Assembly (NCBI GenBank): GCA_025451425.1
Contig: JANWKK010000171.1
Coordinates: 1-5,809, forward strand
DNA length: 5,809 nt
DNA from: Gemmatimonadaceae bacterium
GTDB taxonomy: Bacteria; Gemmatimonadota; Gemmatimonadetes; Gemmatimonadales; Gemmatimonadaceae
Direction: 5' to 3'
Notes under the pieces: generated by a model
The model's database searches: none
What the model was told of the DNA's origin: nothing
Seen by the model: only the letters and a program-made list of their open reading frames with translations
Shown here: piece by piece, positions 1 through 5,755 of the stretch
How the letters are laid out: every line of letters begins with the position of its first letter
Numbering within the stretch: position 1 is the first letter of the stretch
Made by a program: the position numbers and the translations under genes

Positions 1-2
1 AG

Positions 3-152
3 GTGCTCGAGACTCCCGACGATGACATCGAGCTGCTCACCGCTGAGCTGATCTTCTCATCGCTCGCCGCTGACGCTCGTAGCCCAAGTAATTCTCTGAT
101 CTCCGTAAGCTCGCGGCTTGCCTCTCGCGTCTGGGCTCGCTGTCGTGGGTGA
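3..152 (+). CDS. possible 3' end of an unidentified upstream ORF (weak)
   Basis: One frame is open from the left edge to a TGA at 150-152, while the other two + frames stop by about position 51. The first codons read VLETPDDDIELLTAELIF and have G or C at most third positions, which looks like genuine coding sequence. After about position 57 the codons become Ser/Arg-rich and run into the 137-bp tandem repeat (from 45), so either the repeat has overwritten the natural C-terminus or the whole frame is fortuitous. I do not recognise the peptide. In many bacteria thrS precedes infC, but this tail does not look like the end of ThrS. The start lies outside the window. Confidence 0.2.
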   Translation: MLETPDDDIELLTAELIFSSLAADARSPSNSLISVSSRLASRVWARCRG

Positions 153-318
153 GATCCGTGAATGCCACCTCGAAAGGGCCCGAGCTGATCTTCTGATCTC
201 TCGCTGCTGGCTCTGGCAGCTGAGGTAGTTCTCTGATCTCCCGGAGCTCCTAGCTGGCAGCTCGACTCTGCGCTCGCTGTCGCTGGTGCGATGTGTGAAT
301 GCCACCTCGAAAGGGCCC
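45..318. repeat. two tandem copies of a 137-bp non-coding unit
   Basis: Unit 1 is 45-181 and unit 2 is 182-318. Aligned by eye without gaps they match at about 109 of 137 positions. Conservation is blocky: the first 13 bases, a 13-base block (unit positions 48-60), a 10-base CTCGCTGTCG-containing block, and a perfectly identical 31-base block (158-188 and 295-325) that runs into the next unit's first bases. The 31-base block contains CTCG-N8-CGAG, a possible small hairpin. Since 137 is not a multiple of three, this is not a protein repeat. A third copy begins at 319 but fades after GAGCTGA. The function and the strand of any transcript are unknown. Confidence 0.85.
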
Positions 319-369
319 GAGCTGAACGCTCAGAGATAACAGACCGCAGTTGTCGTGACCGGGGCTCAC

Positions 370-398
370 TTGACGATCTGCCTTTGCCCGCCTAACTT
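370..398 (+). promoter_or_regulatory. candidate sigma-70 promoter for the infC operon
   Basis: A -35 box TTGACG (370-375, five of six to consensus) lies 17 bp from a -10 box TAACTT (393-398), which keeps the most conserved T, A and final T of TATAAT. Transcription would begin near 405 and give a leader of about 188 nt before the infC start. It is the best-spaced promoter I find between the tandem repeat and infC. The -10 is weak, and a promoter further upstream is possible. Confidence 0.4.
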
Positions 399-534
399 CA
401 AACGCTTCAATACGCTAAGTGGCGCGGCCTGTCGCCGCTCCCACCCTCTGGCCCTCGCGGACGCACGCGAGGCGTGCTGCAGGAGTCCACACTCGACGCC
501 GCGACCTCGCTGTTCTGGGGGCTGGCGGCGCGCG

Positions 535-574
535 ACGCGGATTCCATTCGAGGGTCCGCGTTTTTCTTTTTCTC
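535..574 (+). terminator. intrinsic terminator in the infC leader
   Basis: The arms ACGCGGA (535-541) and TCCGCGT (555-561) are perfect complements. Two G-U pairs and a C-G pair (542-544 with 552-554) extend the stem to about 10 bp with a 7-base loop. A T-rich run follows (561-570, interrupted by one C, then more pyrimidines). It ends only a few bases before the GAGGA at 580 and leaves no room for a promoter downstream. It therefore acts inside the infC transcript rather than only ending an upstream gene. Confidence 0.7.
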
Positions 575-579
575 TCGCT

Positions 580-584
580 GAGGA
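580..584 (+). promoter_or_regulatory. ribosome binding site that sets the infC ATT start
   Basis: GAGGA sits 8 nt before ATT at 593, which is ideal spacing. No ATG or GTG in the frame has a comparable Shine-Dalgarno sequence at a position that would keep the conserved IF3 N-terminus. Confidence 0.65.
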
Positions 585-592
585 TCTTCGGT

Positions 593-1108
593 ATTCAGGA
601 TACAACGAAACGCGTGCGGGTGAACCGCATGATCCGCATCAGTCCTGTCCGCGTCATTGGGGCTGACGGCTCACAGCTCGGCATTCTCGAGGTCGATGTC
701 GCATTGCGTATGGCGGAGGAACAAGGCCTCGATCTGGTCGAAGTGGCAGCAACTGCACGGCCGCCGGTGGTCCGGATCATGGACTACGGCAAGTACAAGT
801 TCGAGATGGCGAAGCAAGCTCGCGTCGCCAAGAAGAAGCAGCACGTCATAGAACTGAAAGAAGTGAAGTTCCGACCTGGAATTGACGATCACGATTTTGA
901 CACGAAGACGCGTCACGCCCGTCGATTCCTCGAGGAAAAGAACAAGGTCAAGGTCACGATGATGTTCCGCGGTCGACAGGTCGCTCACCCCGAGCTCGGG
1001 CAAGCGGTACTCGATCGCGTCGCCGATGCGCTCGCTGACCTCTCCAAGATCGAGAGCGCGGGTCGGTTGGAAGGAAAATCAATGACGATGATTCTGGCGC
1101 CAAAATGA
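593..1108 (+). CDS. infC: translation initiation factor IF-3
   Basis: IF3 binds the 30S subunit, prevents premature 50S joining, and checks the start codon and initiator tRNA. From the ATT start the protein is 171 residues, a normal IF3 length. The N-domain contains [14 protein letters not shown] (about 9-22), GLDLVEVA (45-52) and the family signature [15 protein letters not shown] (57-71). A lysine-rich linker (about 72-84) leads into the C-domain with KEVKFRPG (89-96), [12 protein letters not shown] (125-136) and the terminal [11 protein letters not shown] is chosen because GAGGA precedes it by 8 nt, the length fits, and infC uses AUU in E. coli and other bacteria. IF3 discriminates against such codons, so this suggests translational autoregulation. 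Alternatives are GTG at 614 or 620, or ATG at 629, but these lack a good ribosome site, and the ATG would remove the conserved RVN. A GTG at 419 would add 58 unrelated residues. The family call is certain; the start is likely. Confidence 0.95.
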   Translation: MQDTTKRVRVNRMIRISPVRVIGADGSQLGILEVDVALRMAEEQGLDLVEVAATARPPVVRIMDYGKYKFEMAKQARVAKKKQHVIELKEVKFRPGIDDHDFDTKTRHARRFLEEKNKVKVTMMFRGRQVAHPELGQAVLDRVADALADLSKIESAGRLEGKSMTMILAPK

Positions 1109-1118
1109 GGGCGTTCTC

Positions 1119-1313
1119 ATGAAGATGAAAACACACAAGGGCGCGAAGAAGCGCTTTAAAATCACCGGCTCGGGAAAGATCAAGCGCATGCGCGCCTTCA
1201 AGAGCCACATCCTTACGAAGAAGGATGCGAAGCGAAAGCGCCGCCTTCGCCAGGCCGCCCTCGTGGCGACCAATGGCGAGGTGAAGCATATCAAACGTCT
1301 GCTTCAGGCCTAA
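1119..1313 (+). CDS. rpmI: 50S ribosomal protein L35
   Basis: L35 is a small, very basic protein of the large ribosomal subunit. The 64 residues begin [20 protein letters not shown], which is the L35 signature, and continue with a basic patch around 34-44 ([11 protein letters not shown]) and the usual C-terminal KHIKRLL. Length matches the family. The GAGGG at 1107-1111 overlaps the infC stop codon and lies 7 nt before the ATG, so translation is probably coupled to infC. A second ATG two codons later would lose the conserved N-terminus. The gene sits in the canonical infC-rpmI-rplT order. Confidence 0.97.
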   Translation: MKMKTHKGAKKRFKITGSGKIKRMRAFKSHILTKKDAKRKRRLRQAALVATNGEVKHIKRLLQA

Positions 1314-1328
1314 CGGAGGATTCAGACC

Positions 1329-1679
1329 ATGCCTCGCGCACGATCGAATGTTCCGCGCCTGAAGCGGAAAAATCAGATAATGAAAGCGGCGCGCGGCGCC
1401 TTTGGCGGCCGCAGCAAGCTCTGGAAAGCAGCGAAGGAAAACGTCGAGCGCGGTTGGAAGTATGCTTACCGCGATCGCAAGGCGAAGAAGCGCGATTTCC
1501 GTCGTCTTTGGATCACGCGCATCAATGCCGCCGCGCATCAGAATGACATGAGCTACAACGTGTTCATGCACGGCCTCAAAAAGGCCGGCATCGAGGTCGA
1601 CCGAAAGATTCTCGCCGATCTCGCCGTGCACGATCCGGCGGCGTTTACCGCGCTCGCCGAGAAGGCGCGCTCCGCCTAG
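1329..1679 (+). CDS. rplT: 50S ribosomal protein L20
   Basis: L20 binds 23S rRNA early in 50S assembly. In E. coli and Bacillus it also represses its own operon by binding the mRNA leader. The 116 residues show the extended basic N-terminus (KAARGAFGGRSKLWKAAKE, about 19-37), the core AYRDRKAKKRDFRRLWITRINAAA (about 46-69), and the globular C-domain ending in GLKKAGIEVDRKILADLAV and AFTALAEKA. Length equals that of typical L20. GGAGGA at 1315-1320, right after the rpmI stop, lies 8 nt before the ATG. The gap to rpmI is 15 bp, and a strong terminator follows within 30 bp of the stop. If the operon is L20-controlled, the leader at 405-592 is the likely target; that is inference. Confidence 0.97.
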   Translation: MPRARSNVPRLKRKNQIMKAARGAFGGRSKLWKAAKENVERGWKYAYRDRKAKKRDFRRLWITRINAAAHQNDMSYNVFMHGLKKAGIEVDRKILADLAVHDPAAFTALAEKARSA

Positions 1680-1705
1680 AGAAAGCTCATCTCTCGTTGA
1701 AGCTC

Positions 1706-1745
1706 AACGGCGGCGGTGCGACCTTCATTGCACCGCCGCCGTTTT
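1706..1745 (+). terminator. strong intrinsic terminator after rplT
   Basis: A perfect 14-bp inverted repeat (1706-1719 with 1730-1743), rich in GGC/GCC, encloses a 10-base loop and ends in TTTT (1742-1745). It lies 26 bp after the rplT stop and should end most infC-rpmI-rplT transcripts before pheS. Partial readthrough into pheS, as at the E. coli pheS attenuator, cannot be excluded, but no Phe-rich leader peptide is present. Confidence 0.9.
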
Positions 1746-1754
1746 GTAAACCAT

Positions 1755-1918
1755 TTAACCGCCGAGGACGCAGAGGAAAAAACAACTGCTGTCATCCTGA
1801 GCGAAGCGAAGGATCTAGTCTCCCTACTGAATGGCAAGCCACTCGGAACGAACAGTAGATCCTTCGTCGCTTCGCTCCTCAGGATGACAAACGTGTCCTC
1901 TGCGTCCTCTGCGGTTAA
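1755..1918. repeat. nested inverted-repeat (MITE/REP-like) element upstream of pheS
   Basis: The outer arms 1755-1777 and 1896-1918 are inverted repeats matching at 22 of 23 positions, starting TTAACCGC. Nested inside, 1790-1817 and 1856-1889 form a second inverted pair carrying GTCATCCTGAGCGAAGCG and its complement. The right inner arm has two extra triplets (GGA and ACG when read on the minus strand) relative to the left. The centre, 1818-1855, is unique. From memory both motifs are common dispersed repeats in many bacterial genomes, where they give spurious peptides such as VILSEAKDL and HPEERSDEG. No target-site duplication or transposase is visible. The element fills most of the rplT-pheS gap and ends 18 bp before the pheS ATG. 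Its transcript would fold into a long hairpin. Confidence 0.85.
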
Positions 1919-1936
1919 CGAGAAGATCTTTATTTA

Positions 1937-3022
1937 ATGACAACATCTGTGATGCTGCCCGACAATCCGAACCTGGAAGCGTTCGTACAACTCGCCGGTG
2001 CCCTCGCGACGGCCGCCTCGAAGGCGTTCGCCAGCGCGAGTTCGCCGGAGCAACTCGAGGAAGCACGCATCGAATACCTCGGCGATCAGCGCGGCCAGCT
2101 CCGGCTTTTTCAGGTGGCGTTAGGCAAGCTCCCCAAGGACGATCGACCGAACGCGGGGCGGCAGTTCAACACCGTCAAACAGCAGATCACCGACGCGTAC
2201 GAGTCGCGGAAGCGACAGCTCTCGGCGCCGAGCGCGCACGCGCCGCAACTCGCCGATCCAACGATGCCGGCGCGCCGCCAGTGGCGCGGCGCGAAGCATC
2301 CCGTCACGCTCGTCATCGAGGAGATCGAAGGAATCTTTCGCGAGCTCGGCTTCACGATCGCGACCGGTCCGGAAGCGGAGACGGAGTGGTACAACTTCGG
2401 CTCGCTCAACTTTCCGCCGAACCATCCGGCGATGGACTTGCACGACACCTTGTACCTAACGGGCGATGTGTTGCTGCGCACGCACACCTCGCCGGTGCAA
2501 ACGCGAACGCTCCAGCGTTATGAACCGCCGATTCGCGTGTTGATTCCCGGCCGCGTCTATCGGCGAGACTTCTTCGACCCATCGCACGCGCCGGCGTTCG
2601 AGCAAATCGAGGGACTGTGCGTCGACGAGGGAATCAGCTTCGTCGATCTCAAGGCGACGCTCACGCGATTCGCGAATCGATTCTTCGGGAAGCGCCCGAC
2701 ACGTTTTCGCCCGAGCTTCTTTCCATTTACGGAGCCATCGGCGGAGATGGATGTCCAATGCGGTGTGTGCGGCGGATCGGGATGCGCGGTGTGCAAACAG
2801 ACCGGATGGGTCGAGATTCTCGGTTCGGGGATGGTGCATCCAGCCGTGCTCGAAGCGACCGGCGTCGATAGCGAACGCTATACGGGCTGGGCGTTCGGTA
2901 TGGGGCCGGGCCGCATCGCGATCAGTCGGTATGGCATTCCCGACATTCGCATCTTGTACGATTCCGACGTGCGCTTCCTCGAGCAGGTGGCCGCGCAACT
3001 CGGCGCACCGGTGACCGAATGA
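1937..3022 (+). CDS. pheS: phenylalanyl-tRNA synthetase alpha subunit
   Basis: PheS is the catalytic class II subunit of the alpha2beta2 enzyme that charges tRNA-Phe in the cytoplasm. The 361 residues comprise an N-terminal tRNA-binding helical arm (about 10-95), motif 1 (about 121-165, from HPVTLVIEEI), THTSPVQTR (182-190), motif 2 (PGRVYRRD 204-211 through FEQIEG 221-226), the Phe-pocket loop FPFTEPSAE (262-270) and motif 3 (GWAFGMGPGRIA, 317-328). A Cys4 cluster, C275-x2-C278-x4-C283-x2-C286, follows; E. coli PheS lacks it but I recall it in many other bacteria, and it may bind zinc. Motif 3 reads GPGR where GxER is usual, with the arginine kept. The ATG at 1937 has only a weak GAGAAG (1920-1925) upstream, next to the repeat element. 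A second ATG at 1952 has no better site. The gene overlaps pheT by 4 bp. Confidence 0.97.
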   Translation: MTTSVMLPDNPNLEAFVQLAGALATAASKAFASASSPEQLEEARIEYLGDQRGQLRLFQVALGKLPKDDRPNAGRQFNTVKQQITDAYESRKRQLSAPSAHAPQLADPTMPARRQWRGAKHPVTLVIEEIEGIFRELGFTIATGPEAETEWYNFGSLNFPPNHPAMDLHDTLYLTGDVLLRTHTSPVQTRTLQRYEPPIRVLIPGRVYRRDFFDPSHAPAFEQIEGLCVDEGISFVDLKATLTRFANRFFGKRPTRFRPSFFPFTEPSAEMDVQCGVCGGSGCAVCKQTGWVEILGSGMVHPAVLEATGVDSERYTGWAFGMGPGRIAISRYGIPDIRILYDSDVRFLEQVAAQLGAPVTE

Positions 3023-5478
3023 ACGTCTCGTATGAGTGGCTGCGCGCGTTCGTGCCCTTTGATGAGACGCCGGCAAAGCTGCGCGACCTCATCACGTCAC
3101 GCGTCGCGACCGTCGACGAGCTCGTGCCACTCGCCGCGGACCTGAGCGACATCATCGTCGCGCGCGTCGTCGAGGCAGGTCCGCATCCGGACTCCGATCA
3201 TCTGTGGGTGACGAAGGTAGATGCCGGCGGCGGTGTGTTGCTCGACGTCGTGTGTGGCGCGCCCAACGTCAAACAGGGCGTGCTCTATCCTTTCGCGCCG
3301 ACGGGCACGACGATGCCTAACGGCTTGAAGATCGAGAAGCGCCGCATCCGCGGCCAGACCTCGAACGGCATGCTCTGTTCGCCGCGCGAGCTCGGCCTCG
3401 GCGACGATCAGCAGGGCATCATGGAGCTGACCGTCGACGCAAAACCGGGCACGCCGTTTCTCAAGATCATGCCGGTTGGCGACACACAGATCGTCATCGA
3501 CGTCAGCCCGAATCGCCCCGACCTGCTCTCGCACCTCGGTGTCGCGCGCGAAATCGCCGCCGCAGTCGATTCACCGTTGACCTTGCCGCGAATCGACGGC
3601 GCCGACGCGAAGCTTTCAGCGCCCGCGCGAACGCGAATCAACGGCCGTACGGCGGGCGTCGACGTGCGTGTCGACGAGGAAGGCCTGGCTCGCCGCTACA
3701 TGGCGGCGGTGATTCGAGACATCCGGGTTGGCCCCAGCCCCGAGTGGCTGGTGAAACGGCTGAGCGCCGTCGGATCGCGGTCGATCAACAACGTCGTCGA
3801 CGCAACGAATTACGTGCTTCACGAGCTTGGCCAACCGACGCATGCGTTCGACCTGGCAAAGCTTCAGGGGCCGACGGTAATCGTTAGGCGTGCAAAGCCG
3901 GGCGAGCGGATCACCACGCTCGACGGGATCGACCGCGCGCTCACCGACTCCATGACCGTCATCGCCGATGCCAAGCGCCCGCAGGCGGTCGCGGGGGTCA
4001 TGGGCGGTCGCGACAGTGAAGTCAGCGAATCGACAACGGACCTCTTGCTCGAAGTAGCAAGTTTCGATCCGCAGAAAACGCGCAGCACTCGGCGCTCGTT
4101 AGGCTTGGCGACCGACGCGAGCTACCGTTTCGAGCGCGGTGTCGATCCCAATCTTGCCCCGATCGCGCTCGAGCGGACGGTTCAGATCATCGTCGCCGTC
4201 GCTGGCGGCAAAGTCGACGACGCGCCAGTGGACATCTATCCCGGCGAGCAACTCCCGTCGCCGCTGACGTTGCGCGCCTCACGAATCGGCAAGGTGCTCG
4301 GCGAGGCGGTGACGGCAGAGGAATCTGCCTCGCTGTTGCGCTCCGTCGGCTTCGATGCGCGCGTCGAGTCAGCGGACGACGTCCGCGTGATGGCACCGAC
4401 CTGGCGCAGCGATATCCGTCGCGAAATCGACTTGATCGAAGAAGTGGCGCGCTTGCGCGGCTACGACAGCTTCCCTGACGAGATCCGCCCATTCCGCGCC
4501 GGCAATGTCCCGGATGATCCGCAGTGGCTCCTCACGCGACGCGTCCGCGACGCACTCGTCGGCGCCGGTCTTCTCGAGACCAGGCCGATGCCGTTCGTTG
4601 CGGGTGAGGCGAAGGGCTTCGTGCGTGTTGCGAATCCGCTAAACGAAAACGAGCCGTATCTGCGGCGTGAGATTCTCGACACGCTCGCGCGTCGCGCCGA
4701 GTACAATCTCGGCCACATGCAGGGCGACGTGCGCCTGTTCGAGATTGGTTCGGTGTTCATGGCAACGACCGAAGCGATGCCTCGCGAAGAGCTGCACGTC
4801 GGTGCGCTCATCATGGGTCGCCGGCGTCCGCCGCACTTCAGTGATCCCAAGTCCGACGAGTTCGAGCGCGCGATGACGTTTGACGCGTGGGATGCGAAGG
4901 CGCTCGCCGAGCTCGTCGCTGGCGAAGCGTTTGGAGGCGCCGAGTTCGCACTCGAGGAAGGGATCGGCGACGTGCTGTGGCGAATTGTCAACAAACGCGC
5001 GCGCGATGAATCGACCGTTGGGACCGTCCGTAGGGTCATCCTCGACGCGCCCGTTTGGGCGAAGGCCGCCTTCGGCATCGAGCTGTCGCTAGGCCTCGTC
5101 GATTCGGCGAACGTTGCGCCGCCCGGTGACAACGTTTATCGCGAGCCCGAGTATCCATCGATACGAGTTGGACCGTTCAAGCAACTCCCGTCGCAGCCGG
5201 CCTCGCCGATCGATATCGCTCTCCTCGTTCCAGACGGATTGCGGGCGAGCGAGATCGAGCGGGCAATCAGAGCTGTCTCGGGCGATACATTGGAGTCGGT
5301 GGTTCTCGTCGACGAGTACGCAGGGAAGAACATCGAGGCGGGCCATCGAAGCCTCGCGTGGCGTTTGACCTTCAGACATCCGGAGCGCACACTCAGCGCA
5401 AAGGAAATCGAAGGACGACGTACGAATGTGCTACGCCATCTGGAGAAAACGCTGAATGTCCGAGCACGCACGACCTGA
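3019..5478 (+). CDS. pheT: phenylalanyl-tRNA synthetase beta subunit
   Basis: PheT partners PheS; it binds tRNA-Phe and clears mischarged Tyr-tRNA-Phe. The 819 residues are full length. Domains in order: N-terminal MNVSYEWLRAFV; an OB-fold tRNA-binding domain (about 40-150, with PHPDSDHL and VVCGAPNV); the B3/B4 editing domain (about 210-395, with NNVVDATNYVLHELGQPTHAFD, whose His275 and the later Glu345 in LLLEVASFDP probably correspond to editing-pocket residues); B5 (about 412-486), with the acidic DIRREIDLIEEVARLRGYD that binds Mg in this family; the inactive synthetase-like core (about 495-720); and a C-terminal FDX-ACB anticodon-binding domain (about 727-817). The start codon overlaps the pheS stop as ATGA, so the subunits are translationally coupled at matched levels. 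The 3' end overlaps the next gene by 23 bp. Confidence 0.97.
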   Translation: MNVSYEWLRAFVPFDETPAKLRDLITSRVATVDELVPLAADLSDIIVARVVEAGPHPDSDHLWVTKVDAGGGVLLDVVCGAPNVKQGVLYPFAPTGTTMPNGLKIEKRRIRGQTSNGMLCSPRELGLGDDQQGIMELTVDAKPGTPFLKIMPVGDTQIVIDVSPNRPDLLSHLGVAREIAAAVDSPLTLPRIDGADAKLSAPARTRINGRTAGVDVRVDEEGLARRYMAAVIRDIRVGPSPEWLVKRLSAVGSRSINNVVDATNYVLHELGQPTHAFDLAKLQGPTVIVRRAKPGERITTLDGIDRALTDSMTVIADAKRPQAVAGVMGGRDSEVSESTTDLLLEVASFDPQKTRSTRRSLGLATDASYRFERGVDPNLAPIALERTVQIIVAVAGGKVDDAPVDIYPGEQLPSPLTLRASRIGKVLGEAVTAEESASLLRSVGFDARVESADDVRVMAPTWRSDIRREIDLIEEVARLRGYDSFPDEIRPFRAGNVPDDPQWLLTRRVRDALVGAGLLETRPMPFVAGEAKGFVRVANPLNENEPYLRREILDTLARRAEYNLGHMQGDVRLFEIGSVFMATTEAMPREELHVGALIMGRRRPPHFSDPKSDEFERAMTFDAWDAKALAELVAGEAFGGAEFALEEGIGDVLWRIVNKRARDESTVGTVRRVILDAPVWAKAAFGIELSLGLVDSANVAPPGDNVYREPEYPSIRVGPFKQLPSQPASPIDIALLVPDGLRASEIERAIRAVSGDTLESVVLVDEYAGKNIEAGHRSLAWRLTFRHPERTLSAKEIEGRRTNVLRHLEKTLNVRARTT

Positions 5479-5755
5479 CATCGAGGCCTTTCGCGAATTG
5501 GAAGGCCTGGTGCGCGATCTGGGCGAGCAGCTCGCGAGCTATCGCGAACGTGCTCTCGCCGCGGAGTCACGACTCCGCGCGCTGGACAGTGCGGCTGACG
5601 CTTCTGAACCCCCTCGAGTGCGCGACCGAGTTCGCATGCTCGAGCAAGAGAACGCGTCGCTGCGCGGCCGACTCGACGCGGCAACGGCGCGCACGCGGTC
5701 GGTGCTCGAGCGGGTTCACTTCCTCCGGCAACAGGCCCAGGTCGAGGACCGATGA
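5456..5755 (+). CDS. small coiled-coil protein between pheT and zapA (possible ZapB-like partner)
   Basis: The function is not established. The 99 residues lack a signal peptide, membrane segment or cysteine and are rich in Arg, Glu, Ala and Leu. Two stretches have leucine-spaced heptads: about 8-43 (FRELEGLVRDLGEQL onward) and about 54-95 (RVRDRVRMLEQENASLRGRL then VLERVHFLRQQ). A short Ala/Ser/Pro break at 44-53 separates them, so an extended or hairpin coiled coil is likely. The ATG lies inside the end of pheT, 9 nt after GGAGA (5442-5446), giving a 23-bp overlap. The stop overlaps the zapA start as ATGA. Coupling to zapA, together with the size and coiled-coil character, suggests a ZapA-associated division protein comparable to ZapB, but this is inference with no sequence match claimed. 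The reading frame itself is well supported by the ribosome site and the coupling. Confidence 0.8.
   Translation: MSEHARPDIEAFRELEGLVRDLGEQLASYRERALAAESRLRALDSAADASEPPRVRDRVRMLEQENASLRGRLDAATARTRSVLERVHFLRQQAQVEDR

Larger units (their letters stand above)
405..592 (+). promoter_or_regulatory. infC operon 5' leader, probable attenuator
   Basis: This is the apparent untranslated leader of infC-rpmI-rplT. It holds a 7-bp hairpin (453-459 pairing with 466-472, loop GACGCA), then an intrinsic terminator (535-574) that stops just short of the ribosome site. The bases CGCGGAC at 456-462 are perfectly complementary to GTCCGCG at 554-560, the 3' arm of the terminator, so two exclusive folds are possible: 456-462 with 554-560 (readthrough) or 535-544 with 552-561 (termination). 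The first hairpin would hide 456-459 and so favour termination. L20- or IF3-responsive leaders of this operon are known in Bacillus and E. coli. Which ligand acts here is unknown, and no Rfam family could be checked. The region is also open in the infC frame from a GTG at 419, but that extension does not resemble IF3. Confidence 0.55.

Noticed and set aside
158..188. Minus-strand resemblance of the 31-base block to a T-box (GAGGTGGCATTCAC versus AGGGTGGNACCGCG)
   Set aside because: Only the GGTGGNA core matches. The matching terminator arm, specifier stem and a downstream minus-strand gene are not seen, and the match is short enough to be chance.
57..305. Minus-strand open frame across the tandem repeat
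   Set aside because: The product is Arg/Ser-rich and low in complexity, has no plausible ribosome site, and is read through non-coding 137-bp repeats whose period breaks the frame.
419..592. N-terminal extension of infC from GTG 419
   Set aside because: The 58 added residues do not resemble IF3 and are encoded through the terminator stem and T-run. The GAGGA-ATT start explains the gene better.
355..666. Plus-strand open frame overlapping the leader and the infC start
   Set aside because: It is out of frame with infC, has no ribosome site or recognisable motif, and is a GC-rich shadow frame.
954..1631. Long minus-strand frame opposite infC-rpmI-rplT
   Set aside because: It lies antisense to three certain ribosomal/initiation genes and is expected in GC-rich DNA; no ribosome site or family motif was seen.
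1680..1936. Phe-rich leader peptide or T-box controlling pheS
   Set aside because: No short frame with clustered Phe codons ahead of a terminator and no AGGGTGGNACCGCG-like sequence was found on the + strand here.
1716..1937. 73-residue plus-strand frame between rplT and pheS
   Set aside because: It starts inside the terminator and is translated from the inverted-repeat element; TAEDAEE and VILSEAKDL are typical spurious peptides from such repeats.
1824..2066. Minus-strand 80-residue frame over the repeat and the pheS start
   Set aside because: It contains the HPEERSDEG-type peptide from the repeat and otherwise shadows pheS.
4461..5132. Long minus-strand frame within pheT
   Set aside because: It is Ser/Arg/Pro-rich and antisense to the conserved pheT core, so it is a shadow frame.
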